Shown: positions 7,380-15,744 of the stretch, piece by piece | How the letters are laid out: each line of letters starts with the position of its first letter | How positions within the stretch are numbered: position 1 is the first letter of the stretch | Assembly: GCA_951812965.1 (NCBI GenBank) | Contig: OX638341.1 | Coordinates: 1,284,438-1,348,437 of the forward strand | DNA: 64,000 nucleotides | Direction of reading: 5' to 3' | DNA from: an uncultured Pseudohongiella sp. | GTDB lineage: Bacteria; Pseudomonadota; Gammaproteobacteria; Pseudomonadales; Pseudohongiellaceae | Program-made: the position numbers and the translations under genes | Notes under the pieces: generated by a model | Seen by the model: the letters and a program-made list of their open reading frames with translations, nothing else | The model's database searches: none | Told to the model about the DNA's origin: nothing

Positions 7380-8324
7380 TCAGCGAATCAGGTTAATGGT
7401 CACGGTGGCCGGCTCTCCGTCGGCCCTCAAGCCGTAGTATTCCACCTGGTACCGGTTGCTCGTGTAGGTTTCGCCCCGTGTAGTGCCGTCGAAGAACGGC
7501 CGATTGATGCCCAGATTGCCCAGTGAGAGCAGTTGTCCCGGCTCCAGTTGTTTGCCGTAGGCTTGAAGGTGGTCCCGCAGCCATCTGACTACGTCGATGG
7601 GGCGGTACCAGTCCGCCATGGAACGCCGCTCGATCACGCTACTGTTTTCGTCAAGCACTGCGTATTCCATGTTGTTCAGCCGAGCCAGCCACTCTTCGGT
7701 CGGCTCGATGGGAACGGGGTCGCCGGCCAGCGCGATGCGGCTCGTCATGTTTCCGACCACGGCCCGCGCCATGGCATTGTCGTCAGGCGCCGCGGTCGGA
7801 TCCGGCACCTCGGCGAATGGGACGAAGGCATCGAGCCCGGCCAGTATTTCCAGGTCGGTTCGCGCCTCGTTGATGGACTCGCTGCCCACGCGAAAGGCGA
7901 AGTCGGCTTCGAGGAAACTTCCCGCTCCCATCTCGTCCACGCGAACCGAGGCACCGTTGCTCACGAACATGCCGGACAGCATTTGCGCCCGAATGCCGCC
8001 GGGCGGAAAGTATGGACTGGTAGGGCCGGGGTTGTGGCCGCCGGTCTTGTAGCCGACGACTTCTCCGAAAGTCGGACGCAATATCTCCACCGTTTCGTCC
8101 TGCCAGCGATACGCCTCTTCCAGCGACAATTCCGGCGCGAACGGCCGGATCGCCCTGAAATTCAGAAAGTCGTCAATCAAAGCCTCGACCGCTGCGCGAA
8201 TTTCCGCCTCGTCAGCGTTAGCCGCCGAATCGGGCTGGGCAAGGGCGCTCCCCGCCCAGACCGTTGCGGCCATCAAAGCGCATGTAATTGCGGGGGCGAC
8301 GATTGGCGTCCTCAACACTTCCAT
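7380..8324 (-). CDS. Exported 2-keto-4-pentenoate hydratase (MhpD)-like protein
   Basis: A 314-residue protein of the hydratase/decarboxylase branch of the FAH superfamily (MhpD, 4-oxalocrotonate decarboxylase). After an N-terminal signal (about residues 1-29, ending GSALAQ) come LSLEEAYRWQDETVEIL, GEVVGYKTGG (family G-K block), GSFLEADFAFRVG (acidic metal-site block), AFVPFAEVPDP and LSLGNLGINRPFFDGTTRGETYTS. Such enzymes add water to 2-oxopent-4-enoate-type substrates with Mg or Mn. Export is atypical. It converges with FAH copy 2 across a terminator and palindrome pair. A 79-residue remnant of a second copy is at 4238-4477. Confidence 0.8.
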   Translation of the reverse strand: MEVLRTPIVAPAITCALMAATVWAGSALAQPDSAANADEAEIRAAVEALIDDFLNFRAIRPFAPELSLEEAYRWQDETVEILRPTFGEVVGYKTGGHNPGPTSPYFPPGGIRAQMLSGMFVSNGASVRVDEMGAGSFLEADFAFRVGSESINEARTDLEILAGLDAFVPFAEVPDPTAAPDDNAMARAVVGNMTSRIALAGDPVPIEPTEEWLARLNNMEYAVLDENSSVIERRSMADWYRPIDVVRWLRDHLQAYGKQLEPGQLLSLGNLGINRPFFDGTTRGETYTSNRYQVEYYGLRADGEPATVTINLIR

Positions 8325-8383
8325 AGCGCAACCTGTCTTTCTACAATTCGACCAACCGATGATACTCGAAGTTCAGGAACCAG

Positions 8384-9469
8384 ATGATTCTGTTAAAAGG
8401 ACTCCCCGGCTCACCCTATACCCGGAAAATGCTCAGCCTGTTGCGATACAGGCGTTTGCCCTACCGCTATCTGCACGCCCGTCATGGTGAGACCAAGGGT
8501 CTGCCGCAGCCGAAGGTGAACCTGATTCCAGTCTTTTATTTCCGCAACGATGACGCAAAACTCGAAGCGGAAGTCGATTCAACCCGTATCCTTCGCCGGC
8601 TCGAAATCGAACATGCCGGCCGTTCGGTTATCCCGGAAAATCCCGTGCTGTGTTTTCTCGACTACCTGCTTGAAGACTACGCCGACGAATGGCTGACCAA
8701 GGCGATGTTTCACTACCGCTGGCACTTCGACGCGGACGCGAAAATGGCTGCCGGGATTCTTCCCTATTGGGGAGACATTACCGCGCCCGACGAGACAATC
8801 GCGGAGAAATCGGAGCAGTTCGGCCAACGCCAGATCAATCGCCTTTACGTGGTGGGTTCAAACGAAACGACAGCGCCGATAATCGAAGCCAGCTACAAAC
8901 GTTTTCTGCGACTGTTTACCGAGCACCTCGAACGCTTTCCGTTCCTCATGGGCGAACGACCCGGCGCCTCGGACTTCGCCGTATTCGGTCAACTCACCCA
9001 ACTGGCTCAATTCGATCCCACGTCGTCCCGCATTGCTTTGGAGCAGGCTCCGCGAGTCTATTCGTGGGTGTCCCTGACCGAAGACCTGTCCGGCCTGGAG
9101 CCCGAACCAAAACACTGGCTCCCCGACTCTGACGCGCCGCGAACCCTGTCGGCATTGTTTGCGGAAATGGGGCGAACCTACGTGCCCGTCATGTTAGCCA
9201 ACGCGGCTGCGTATCGAGCCGGTAAGTCGAAGGTAGAGTGCATTGTCGACGACAAACCCTGGCAGCAGACCACGTTCGCCTACCAGGCCCATTGCGTCGA
9301 CTGGATTCGCGAAGAATACGACGCGCTGGATGCAACGGCGCGTAGTACCATTGACGCATTGTTGGCAGGATCCGGCTGTGAAGCGCTGTTGGTTCAGCGA
9401 ACTGATGGACGCGGTGAAAGCCCCAACGCCTGTTCCACGTCCGCCCAGGAAACGAGCTTGAAATTTTGA
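8384..9469 (+). CDS. Glutathione S-transferase-family protein, long form
   Basis: 361 residues. The N-terminal thioredoxin-like domain reads MILLKGLPGSPYTRKMLSLLRYRRLPYRYL and continues to VNLIPVFYF, as in GSTs. The helical C-terminal domain has FLMGERPGASDFAVFGQL near residue 190. The last 100 or so residues exceed the usual GST length of 200-250. The catalytic position of the SPYTR motif holds Ser or Tyr rather than Cys, so thiol transfer by a Cys mechanism is not expected. Start supported by AGGAA just upstream. The 3' end overlaps the convergent phytase gene by 76 bp. Substrate unknown. Confidence 0.75.
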   Translation: MILLKGLPGSPYTRKMLSLLRYRRLPYRYLHARHGETKGLPQPKVNLIPVFYFRNDDAKLEAEVDSTRILRRLEIEHAGRSVIPENPVLCFLDYLLEDYADEWLTKAMFHYRWHFDADAKMAAGILPYWGDITAPDETIAEKSEQFGQRQINRLYVVGSNETTAPIIEASYKRFLRLFTEHLERFPFLMGERPGASDFAVFGQLTQLAQFDPTSSRIALEQAPRVYSWVSLTEDLSGLEPEPKHWLPDSDAPRTLSALFAEMGRTYVPVMLANAAAYRAGKSKVECIVDDKPWQQTTFAYQAHCVDWIREEYDALDATARSTIDALLAGSGCEALLVQRTDGRGESPNACSTSAQETSLKF

Positions 9470-10464
9470 TTGGCCGAAGGCCCATCGTTGACGCCGTCCT
9501 GCACCACGAGCAAGCCGCGGGGGAACGAATCGCTCAAGGCGGTGGCTGTCACCGCCAGACCGTCGGTATCCTCAACGCCGTCGACACCGGCTAGCGCGGC
9601 AGCCGCTAACCGGAACGAACCGATATAGCTGTTGTTCCGCGCCAGATCATAGACGGCGAAACTGCTGTCGCCCTGGCTGGATACGATCAGATAATGCTCA
9701 TCAGCCGGGCCGCGGTATATGTCCATCCCTTCCACATCCGCGGTCAAACGGCCGGATGCGACAGCATCAAGCAGCCGAATTTCATGCGCTCTGGCGGCAT
9801 CCGCCGGCATCAGCCAGACCCCGTGTTCCTCCTCTCCCAGGTAAAGCATCCAGGCGGCATCGTCCACCGCGCATCCTTCCGGCCCGGAATCGAGTTTCCA
9901 GGCGCCTTCCAGCCGTGGCTGCAGAATGCCGCCGGGATTGAGGCGCCAATGCTGGTACTCGGCTTCGGTACTGTTGACAAAAACGTGGGCTTCGCCTGAT
10001 TCATCGACTCCCATACAAATGCCGTAAGGGTCGGCGAGGGTCAGAGGGACTTCGAGCGCGAAGCTGACAAAACCTTCGTCGGAAATGCTGAATATGTCGA
10101 TAGCATCGTTGCTGCGATTGCTCGCCACGGCCAATGTCGAGATTTGATCGTCGAGCGCGATACCGCCGCGCAAGTCCACGTTGTTCAGACGCCCCCGTTC
10201 CAGGAACTGCACTTCTTTTCCGGCCAGATCGTAGACAGCCAGACCGCTGCGCTTGTCGGTGCCGAGGATGAGGCTGGCCCCGGGCACGGCGGGGTGCAGC
10301 CAGATTGCCGGATCGTCGGCGGCGTCGTCACTACTGGGGACCGGCGAAGTTTCCAACAGCGGATAAACGACCTGCGCGTCCTCGCGAATCGGCGCCTCAC
10401 CGCCGCAGGCGGCGAGCAGCGCGGCGAAACAGCAAGCCAGTGCTCTCCTGCTCATTGCGGCCAT
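9394..10464 (-). CDS. Beta-propeller phytase (3-phytase) lipoprotein
   Basis: A 356-residue beta-propeller phytase that releases phosphate from inositol hexakisphosphate with Ca. The N-terminal signal ends in a lipobox (LLAACGGE), so it is probably membrane-anchored. Diagnostic blocks are SSDDAADDPAIWLHP near residue 45, LNNVDLRGG near 93, EGCAVDD near 195, GVEDTDGLAVT near 302 and FPRGLLVVQDG with QNFKLVSW near the C-terminus. Its ATG overlaps the stop of the upstream TonB receptor gene (TGATG), so translation is coupled. A receptor plus phytase pair suggests phytate or inositol phosphate scavenging. Confidence 0.9.
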   Translation of the reverse strand: MAAMSRRALACCFAALLAACGGEAPIREDAQVVYPLLETSPVPSSDDAADDPAIWLHPAVPGASLILGTDKRSGLAVYDLAGKEVQFLERGRLNNVDLRGGIALDDQISTLAVASNRSNDAIDIFSISDEGFVSFALEVPLTLADPYGICMGVDESGEAHVFVNSTEAEYQHWRLNPGGILQPRLEGAWKLDSGPEGCAVDDAAWMLYLGEEEHGVWLMPADAARAHEIRLLDAVASGRLTADVEGMDIYRGPADEHYLIVSSQGDSSFAVYDLARNNSYIGSFRLAAAALAGVDGVEDTDGLAVTATALSDSFPRGLLVVQDGVNDGPSANQNFKLVSWADVEQALGLSPRPSVR

Positions 10465-13010
10465 CAGAACTGATACCTCAGGCCAAGCATGTAGGTCGAG
10501 CCGTATTCGTCGTATTGCGACAGCCGGCCGGTATTGCCGAAATAGTAATATTCCGGGCGATCGTTGAGATTCAATGCGGCGCCGCGTAACTGCAGCGAGT
10601 CGCTGATGCGATACTTGAGCGTGAAATCGATTTGCATGTGGGAACTCGTGTAGCGGTCACCAAGCTCGTAGTCTCCCACTTCATCGAGATAATCGCTGCG
10701 ATAATTCGCGGCCAGCCGCAAATCCCACGGACCTTCGTCGTAACCAACGACAAGATTGGCAGTGTTGTCGGCCTGCTTGAAGTATGGAATCACGCGCTGG
10801 CCGGCAGCCGCGTCGGCCGGCAGTTCGGATTCACCGTCGGCGCGGGTGTAGTTTACGACGAAGAGCAAGCCGTTTTCCCAGACGGTCTGAAAGGAAAACT
10901 CCATGCCGAAAATGTCGCTGTCGCCGGTATTGACGTACGTGCTCGCCCGGTCCCAGGTCTGCCCGCGCAGGAGCAAGCTGTCGCTTACCACTTCGACGAT
11001 TGAATCTTCGATGTTCTTGTAGAACACTCCAGCGGCGACAGAGGTTTCCCCACCCAGATAGTGTTCGTAGCTCAGGTCAAGATTCCAGGCGGAAGTGGGC
11101 GCGAGGCCGGGATTGCCGCCTTCGATCTCGTTATCGTCCACATCGATGATGGCGCCGGCCCGGGACTGCTGAAAATCGGGTCGCACCAGGGAACGGAACA
11201 GGCCGAAGCGCGCCAGTTGATTGTCCGACAAGGTGAATCTGGCGTTGACGGACGGCGCCAGGAAGGAATAATCGTTGTCGAATGAGACGAGACCGGCAAA
11301 GCCGTCTCCGTCGAAACGCTTGCCGGCATAGGTGGCGCTGGTGTCCTCGTAGCGCAGACCGTAGACCCAGGAGGTGGCGTCCGTCACCGTGGTGGCCATG
11401 AGATACGCCGATGCGACGTCTTCGTCGGTGCGCCAATCGGCGGGGACCGATTCTTCCTCCTCATCGCCGCTGAATTCGAATTCCGGTCCGGTGTCGAGGC
11501 AAGTGGTGCCGTCGCTCAAGGCAACGGCGCCCGAACCAATGCGGTCAATGTAGGAACGCACGTTGTGCGAGCTCGGCGCAGGCCCGTGGACGCTGTTCAG
11601 ATAGGGCGGGATGGAACGCAGGCCGTCACCCGGCAGCAAGATGTCGTTCACTGGCTCGTAGGCGCAGAAATTGTAGTCGTTGCGTTTCTCCCGCTGGCGC
11701 ATCTTCAGACCATATTGCAACTCGGTGGATTGATCCAGGATCCAGGTCATGTCGAATTTCGCGCCCACGTCGCGATCGGTAGTCAATCCATTATCGTGTT
11801 CAAACGCTTTGAGCGGGAAGCTCGCCGGATCGGAAAATTGGTCTGGGAAGCTGACAATGGGACGCCTTGGGTGGCTGTTGTCGTACAGGATGGGCGAGTC
11901 CACCTTATCGCTGCGATAGATAGCCGCGTATTTGCGGGTGTCGTCCTGCTCCGAACGGGATCCGAAAAACTCCAATGTGATATTGCTGCCGTTATCGAGC
12001 CGCCACTCCGTACCGAGTTGCATGGAACTGATTTCGCGCTTTTCGGGCCGCCAGCGCGCTTCGGTGTCCACCTTGCTGTCGGCATAGCTGAAAACATTAC
12101 CGCTTATGACCGGGTCGTTGTCTTCAAGCCCGTCCCGGGTTTCCCATTTGGCGCGGTACTCGGTGTCGAGATACTCGTTGTGAAAAGTTCGCAGATAAGT
12201 TCTCGCGCCGCTGTCCGACAGATAATCGAGGTTCACCACAATGCCTTGCCGTTCCCGTTCGAGGTCGTAGTAACGCATTTCGTAATCGTCATTGGGAGCC
12301 GTGTTCGACCAGCCGCCGTTTTCGTTATTGTGGGCGACGATATGCCGGCTCTGATCGCTGAGCACGACCGCCGCGCCGAATTCTCCCCCGCCCACCCGAA
12401 ATCGGTCAGTGTAGGTGGCGGACAATTTCGGATTGCCCGCGTCCCTGGTCAGTTCATTCCAGGACGTTTCGGCCATGACGCGGACATGACGATCATCGAA
12501 GCTGAGCGCCGACAGGGTTTCGAGATCGATGGCGCCGCCAATGGTGTCGGCGTCGAGGTTTGGTGTCAGTGTCTTGTAAACCGTCATGGAATCGAGCAAG
12601 TCGGTTGGTACGCCGTCCAGCATGATGCCGCGGCGGTCTTCCGGCGAAGTGGTGCTGACGCCGTTTATGGTCATGGCGTTGAGATCCGCATTCATTCCCC
12701 GCACCGTTACATAGCGGCCTTCGCCCTGGTCGTTCTCGACCATGATTCCGGCGATCCGGCGCAGGGATTCCGACACGTTGATATCGGAGAAATTGCCGAG
12801 AGCGTCGGAATCCACCACGCCCACGATCTTGTCCGAATCGCGTTGTCTGGCGATGGCGTTCCGCAAGGCGGACCGAGTTCCCGTAACCCGGATTTCCTCG
12901 ATCAGCGAGGCTTCTCCGGCGCTATCCTGGGCGTCGGCCTGAACCGCGCCGAAGCATGAAAAAAGAACCAGCGCGGTTCCAATCGGTTTCGCGTTATTCC
13001 ACACAAGCAT
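10464..13010 (-). CDS. TonB-dependent outer-membrane receptor
   Basis: 848 residues from the chosen start. A signal peptide (ending QADAQ) is followed by the plug domain (IEEIRVTGTRSALRNAI, then NVSESLRRIAGIMVENDQGEGRYVTVRGM and GVPTDLLDSMTVYK, IGGAIDLET) and a long beta barrel that ends YMLGLRYQF, with the terminal Phe typical of outer-membrane barrels. The family imports large substrates with energy from TonB-ExbBD. The start at 13010 is preferred because GAGGA lies about 7 bases upstream; a frame extension to 13043 lacks this. Coupling to the phytase gene suggests the substrate is phytate or an inositol phosphate. Confidence 0.88.
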   Translation of the reverse strand: MLVWNNAKPIGTALVLFSCFGAVQADAQDSAGEASLIEEIRVTGTRSALRNAIARQRDSDKIVGVVDSDALGNFSDINVSESLRRIAGIMVENDQGEGRYVTVRGMNADLNAMTINGVSTTSPEDRRGIMLDGVPTDLLDSMTVYKTLTPNLDADTIGGAIDLETLSALSFDDRHVRVMAETSWNELTRDAGNPKLSATYTDRFRVGGGEFGAAVVLSDQSRHIVAHNNENGGWSNTAPNDDYEMRYYDLERERQGIVVNLDYLSDSGARTYLRTFHNEYLDTEYRAKWETRDGLEDNDPVISGNVFSYADSKVDTEARWRPEKREISSMQLGTEWRLDNGSNITLEFFGSRSEQDDTRKYAAIYRSDKVDSPILYDNSHPRRPIVSFPDQFSDPASFPLKAFEHDNGLTTDRDVGAKFDMTWILDQSTELQYGLKMRQREKRNDYNFCAYEPVNDILLPGDGLRSIPPYLNSVHGPAPSSHNVRSYIDRIGSGAVALSDGTTCLDTGPEFEFSGDEEEESVPADWRTDEDVASAYLMATTVTDATSWVYGLRYEDTSATYAGKRFDGDGFAGLVSFDNDYSFLAPSVNARFTLSDNQLARFGLFRSLVRPDFQQSRAGAIIDVDDNEIEGGNPGLAPTSAWNLDLSYEHYLGGETSVAAGVFYKNIEDSIVEVVSDSLLLRGQTWDRASTYVNTGDSDIFGMEFSFQTVWENGLLFVVNYTRADGESELPADAAAGQRVIPYFKQADNTANLVVGYDEGPWDLRLAANYRSDYLDEVGDYELGDRYTSSHMQIDFTLKYRISDSLQLRGAALNLNDRPEYYYFGNTGRLSQYDEYGSTYMLGLRYQF

Positions 13011-13132
13011 GTCAAGTTCCTCTACGACCGTTCCCATAACCAAAATTGATGTGGCGACTTCACGTGTGGCAGCATCCTACTTTCGCCATGTTACGAGCAG
13101 GCGACACTTTTTTTGCAGAACGATTACAGACG

Positions 13133-13825
13133 ATGACGAAAGACAAATCAGCCTTGTGCGAGGAATTGGCGCGAGCCTACCGCGTGTTCGGGGCGCTCGG
13201 TTGGGGCGACCTGGGCGATGGACATATCAGCGCGCGGGACCCGGAACGCGGCGACTGCTTCTGGATGCTGGCTTATGGCGTTACGTTTCCGGAAGCCACC
13301 GCCGACGATATGGTGCTAATCGACCGGGATGGGAAAGTGGTTGCCGGCGCCGACGTCGTCAACTGGTCGGGCTATCATATCCATCAACCGATACTCGCCG
13401 CGCGCCCCGACATAGGCAGCGTGGCTCACACGCATACGTCGTGGGGTGTGCCTTATTCCGCACGGAACCGTCTGCTCGAGCCTGTCACCCAGGAGGCCTG
13501 CATCTTTTTCGAAGACTGCGCCTTGTTCGACGACGAGGAAGTGCAGGTACAGAGTCTCTCGGCCGGTGCGCGGATCGCGCAAAGCATGGGTCAAAACAAT
13601 TCGGTGATATTGCGCAGCCACGGCTTGCTTGCCGCCGGTGCTTCCGTCGCCTCGGCGGTGGCGCGTTTCGTACTCATGGAGCGCGCCGCGGAAGCGCAGA
13701 TGAAAAGCCCCGACAGTCAGCCCATTTCCGCGGACGCCGCCCGTTTCGCCAGGGCCGACCTGACCGGAGAGGATTACCTGCGCAACACCTTCAATTTCCT
13801 GGCGCGTCATCACGGCGTGTATTGA
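13133..13825 (+). CDS. Class II aldolase/adducin-family protein
   Basis: A 230-residue cytosolic protein of the class II aldolase/adducin family (Zn-dependent aldol cleavage of sugar phosphates or related compounds). Visible blocks are ELARAYRVFGALGWGDLGDGHISARDP, then HIHQPILAARPDIGSVAHTHTSWGVPYSA with the Zn-binding HTH, and SVILRSHGLLAAGASVASA with the third Zn His. The start at 13133 (MTKDKSALCEEL) gives a family-typical N-terminus; in-frame ATGs at 13046 and 13088 overlap the receptor promoter region and none has a strong ribosome site. It converges with the PQQ dehydrogenase gene, 11 bp away. Substrate unknown. Confidence 0.8.
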   Translation: MTKDKSALCEELARAYRVFGALGWGDLGDGHISARDPERGDCFWMLAYGVTFPEATADDMVLIDRDGKVVAGADVVNWSGYHIHQPILAARPDIGSVAHTHTSWGVPYSARNRLLEPVTQEACIFFEDCALFDDEEVQVQSLSAGARIAQSMGQNNSVILRSHGLLAAGASVASAVARFVLMERAAEAQMKSPDSQPISADAARFARADLTGEDYLRNTFNFLARHHGVY

Positions 13826-13836
13826 AGTCAATTCGC

Positions 13837-15744
13837 TCAAGGCAATGCCAAAGCCATCAGGCGTTCCGCCTCTCCGCTCGCTCCTCCGCCAAGCGCGAAC
13901 ACGATGTACTGCTTGCCGTCCGCCAGATAGGTGATGGGCGCCGCATGGAAGCGCGCCGGTAACTGCAGCCACCACAGTTCTTCGCCGGTGTCCTTGTCGT
14001 ACACGCCGAGGCGATTGGTCTCGAAACCCTGCCCGATGAAGAGCAGCGTTTTAGTTAGCAGCGGACCGCCCAGCTTTTCGAAATTGCCCATCGGCGCCAA
14101 CTCAAGACCTTGCAGATCGGGATGATCGGTGGGCCCGGTTCCCACCGGCACATGCCAGAGCTTTTCACCCCGATTCATGTCGAAGGCGACCAGTTGCGAG
14201 TAGGGCGGTTTGAAAAGCGGCAAGCCACGCGGCCCGCTCAATTGTCGCACTTGCGGCCGAATCGTCAGATCGGATTCGGGAGACTCCGGAGGGCTGATAT
14301 TTACCGTGGAAAAATGCGCCCAGCTAGGGACAAACAATCGATTCGTTTCCGGGTCAAAGGCGGCGCCCCACCAATTCGCGCCGCCGCTCCAGCCGGGCCG
14401 GATGATGTTGTCTCCCGGCGCGGGCGGCGTATACAACGGGCCGCTATGGTATTGGCTGAATATCTCCAATGCCTCCGCCCGGAGTTCCGGTGTGAAGTCG
14501 ATGAGGTCGTCTTCGGTGGCGCCGTTTACCAGAAACAACGGTGGCCTGGTCGGGAAAGGTTGGGTCGGCGAAGTGAATTCACCCGTCACCGTCGAGGCCG
14601 GAACCGCTCTTTCTTCAATGGGCCAAACGGGCTCGCCGGTTTCACGATCGAAGACAAAGGTAAAACCCTGTTTGGTAATCTGCGCCACCGCCTTGATCGG
14701 ACGGCCATCGACAACGATGTCGATAAGGTTCGGCGCGGCCGGTGGATCGTAGTCCCACACCGAGTGATGCACGAATTGAAAATGCCACGCCCGCTCTCCG
14801 CTGTCGGCATGCAAGGCCACCAGGGAATTGGCGAACAGGTTATCGCCGGCGCGATGGCCGCCGTAGTAGTCGGGCACCGTCGTTCCCACCGGCAAATAGA
14901 CCAGCCCCAGTTCTTCATCGGCGCTCATCAGGGTCCAGACATTGGCGCCGCCGGTGTATTCCCAGGCGTCGTCGGGCCAGCTATCGGCGCCGAATTCGCC
15001 GGGATGGGGAATCGTATGAAAAATCCACAGCATCTCGCCCGTGCGCGCATCGAATCCGCGTACATGACCGGGCGGCGCTTCACGAAAGTCGGTTCCTTCC
15101 GTCATGGCCGAACCCACGATGACAACGTCGCCGACCACGACGGGCGGTGAACTCACCGCATAAAGCGAAGGATCGATGGTTCTGCCAAGATCGCGTTTGA
15201 GATCGACTCGGCCGCCGCGTCCGAAGTCCGGATCGGGTCTGCCGGTCGCCGGGTCGATGGATAACAGGAACGTGCGGCCGCCGGCGTAGAACAGTCTTTC
15301 TTGCCGGCCATCGGTCCAATACGAAAGACCCCGCGTCATGAAACCATGCACGGCGGGCCTCCCATCGAGATACAATACCGGATCGAAACTCCAGAGAGTT
15401 TCCCCTGAAACCGGATCAATGGCTGCAATCTGTCCGAGTGAGGTCGTCGTGTACAACACGCCGTTGACCATCAGCGGCGTAACTTCATAGGCGTAGGTTC
15501 GAAACGAGCCGCGGTTCTGAATGACTTCGTTGTTTTCCCGCAGTTCCTGGTCCACGGATTCCCAGGTCCAGGCGACCTGCAGGCGCTGTACGTTGTCCGC
15601 GTTTATCTGATCGAGCGGTGAGTATTTCGTGTGCGCGGCATCGCCGCCATAGCTGCGCCATTCGCCGTCCCCGGCTCCCTGCTGCGCCAGCACACAGTCA
15701 AGAAAGAGACAGGACGCCAGCAGCGGAATCAGCCAATATTTCAT
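13837..15744 (-). CDS. Exported PQQ-dependent dehydrogenase, second gene of pair
   Basis: 635 residues: a signal peptide (ending CVLAQ) then an eight-bladed quinoprotein propeller. W-motif repeats are visible (EWRSYGGDAAHTKYSPLDQI, GETLWSFDP, GEMLWIFHTIPHPGEFG, GEKLWHVPVGTGPTDHP, GEELWWLQLP). It is closest in layout to the periplasmic alcohol/glucose quinoprotein dehydrogenases, which oxidise alcohols or aldoses and pass electrons to the respiratory chain. No CxxCH haem site and no membrane helices beyond the signal. Its ATG overlaps the previous gene's stop (ATGA at 15744-15741). Substrate and metal (Ca or lanthanide) cannot be told from what I see. Confidence 0.85.
   Translation of the reverse strand: MKYWLIPLLASCLFLDCVLAQQGAGDGEWRSYGGDAAHTKYSPLDQINADNVQRLQVAWTWESVDQELRENNEVIQNRGSFRTYAYEVTPLMVNGVLYTTTSLGQIAAIDPVSGETLWSFDPVLYLDGRPAVHGFMTRGLSYWTDGRQERLFYAGGRTFLLSIDPATGRPDPDFGRGGRVDLKRDLGRTIDPSLYAVSSPPVVVGDVVIVGSAMTEGTDFREAPPGHVRGFDARTGEMLWIFHTIPHPGEFGADSWPDDAWEYTGGANVWTLMSADEELGLVYLPVGTTVPDYYGGHRAGDNLFANSLVALHADSGERAWHFQFVHHSVWDYDPPAAPNLIDIVVDGRPIKAVAQITKQGFTFVFDRETGEPVWPIEERAVPASTVTGEFTSPTQPFPTRPPLFLVNGATEDDLIDFTPELRAEALEIFSQYHSGPLYTPPAPGDNIIRPGWSGGANWWGAAFDPETNRLFVPSWAHFSTVNISPPESPESDLTIRPQVRQLSGPRGLPLFKPPYSQLVAFDMNRGEKLWHVPVGTGPTDHPDLQGLELAPMGNFEKLGGPLLTKTLLFIGQGFETNRLGVYDKDTGEELWWLQLPARFHAAPITYLADGKQYIVFALGGGASGEAERLMALALP

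Larger units (their letters stand above)
5503..7619. repeat. Segmental duplication, copy 2
   Basis: Second copy of the 1953-4478 segment. It starts inside the 3' end of an ADP-ribosylglycohydrolase gene (5503-5634 aligns with 1953-2085, including the stop) and runs through a deleted PEBP gene, an intact FAH gene, terminator and palindromes into an intact hydratase gene. The missing internal part of the PEBP gene (roughly 340 bp) accounts for most of the length difference. Confidence 0.85.

Noticed and set aside
11565..12959. 464-residue plus-strand frame
   Set aside because: Antisense to the TonB receptor, whose motifs are unambiguous.
14110..15150. 346-residue plus-strand frame
   Set aside because: Antisense to the PQQ dehydrogenase; composition biased to Arg/Gly/His as in shadow frames.
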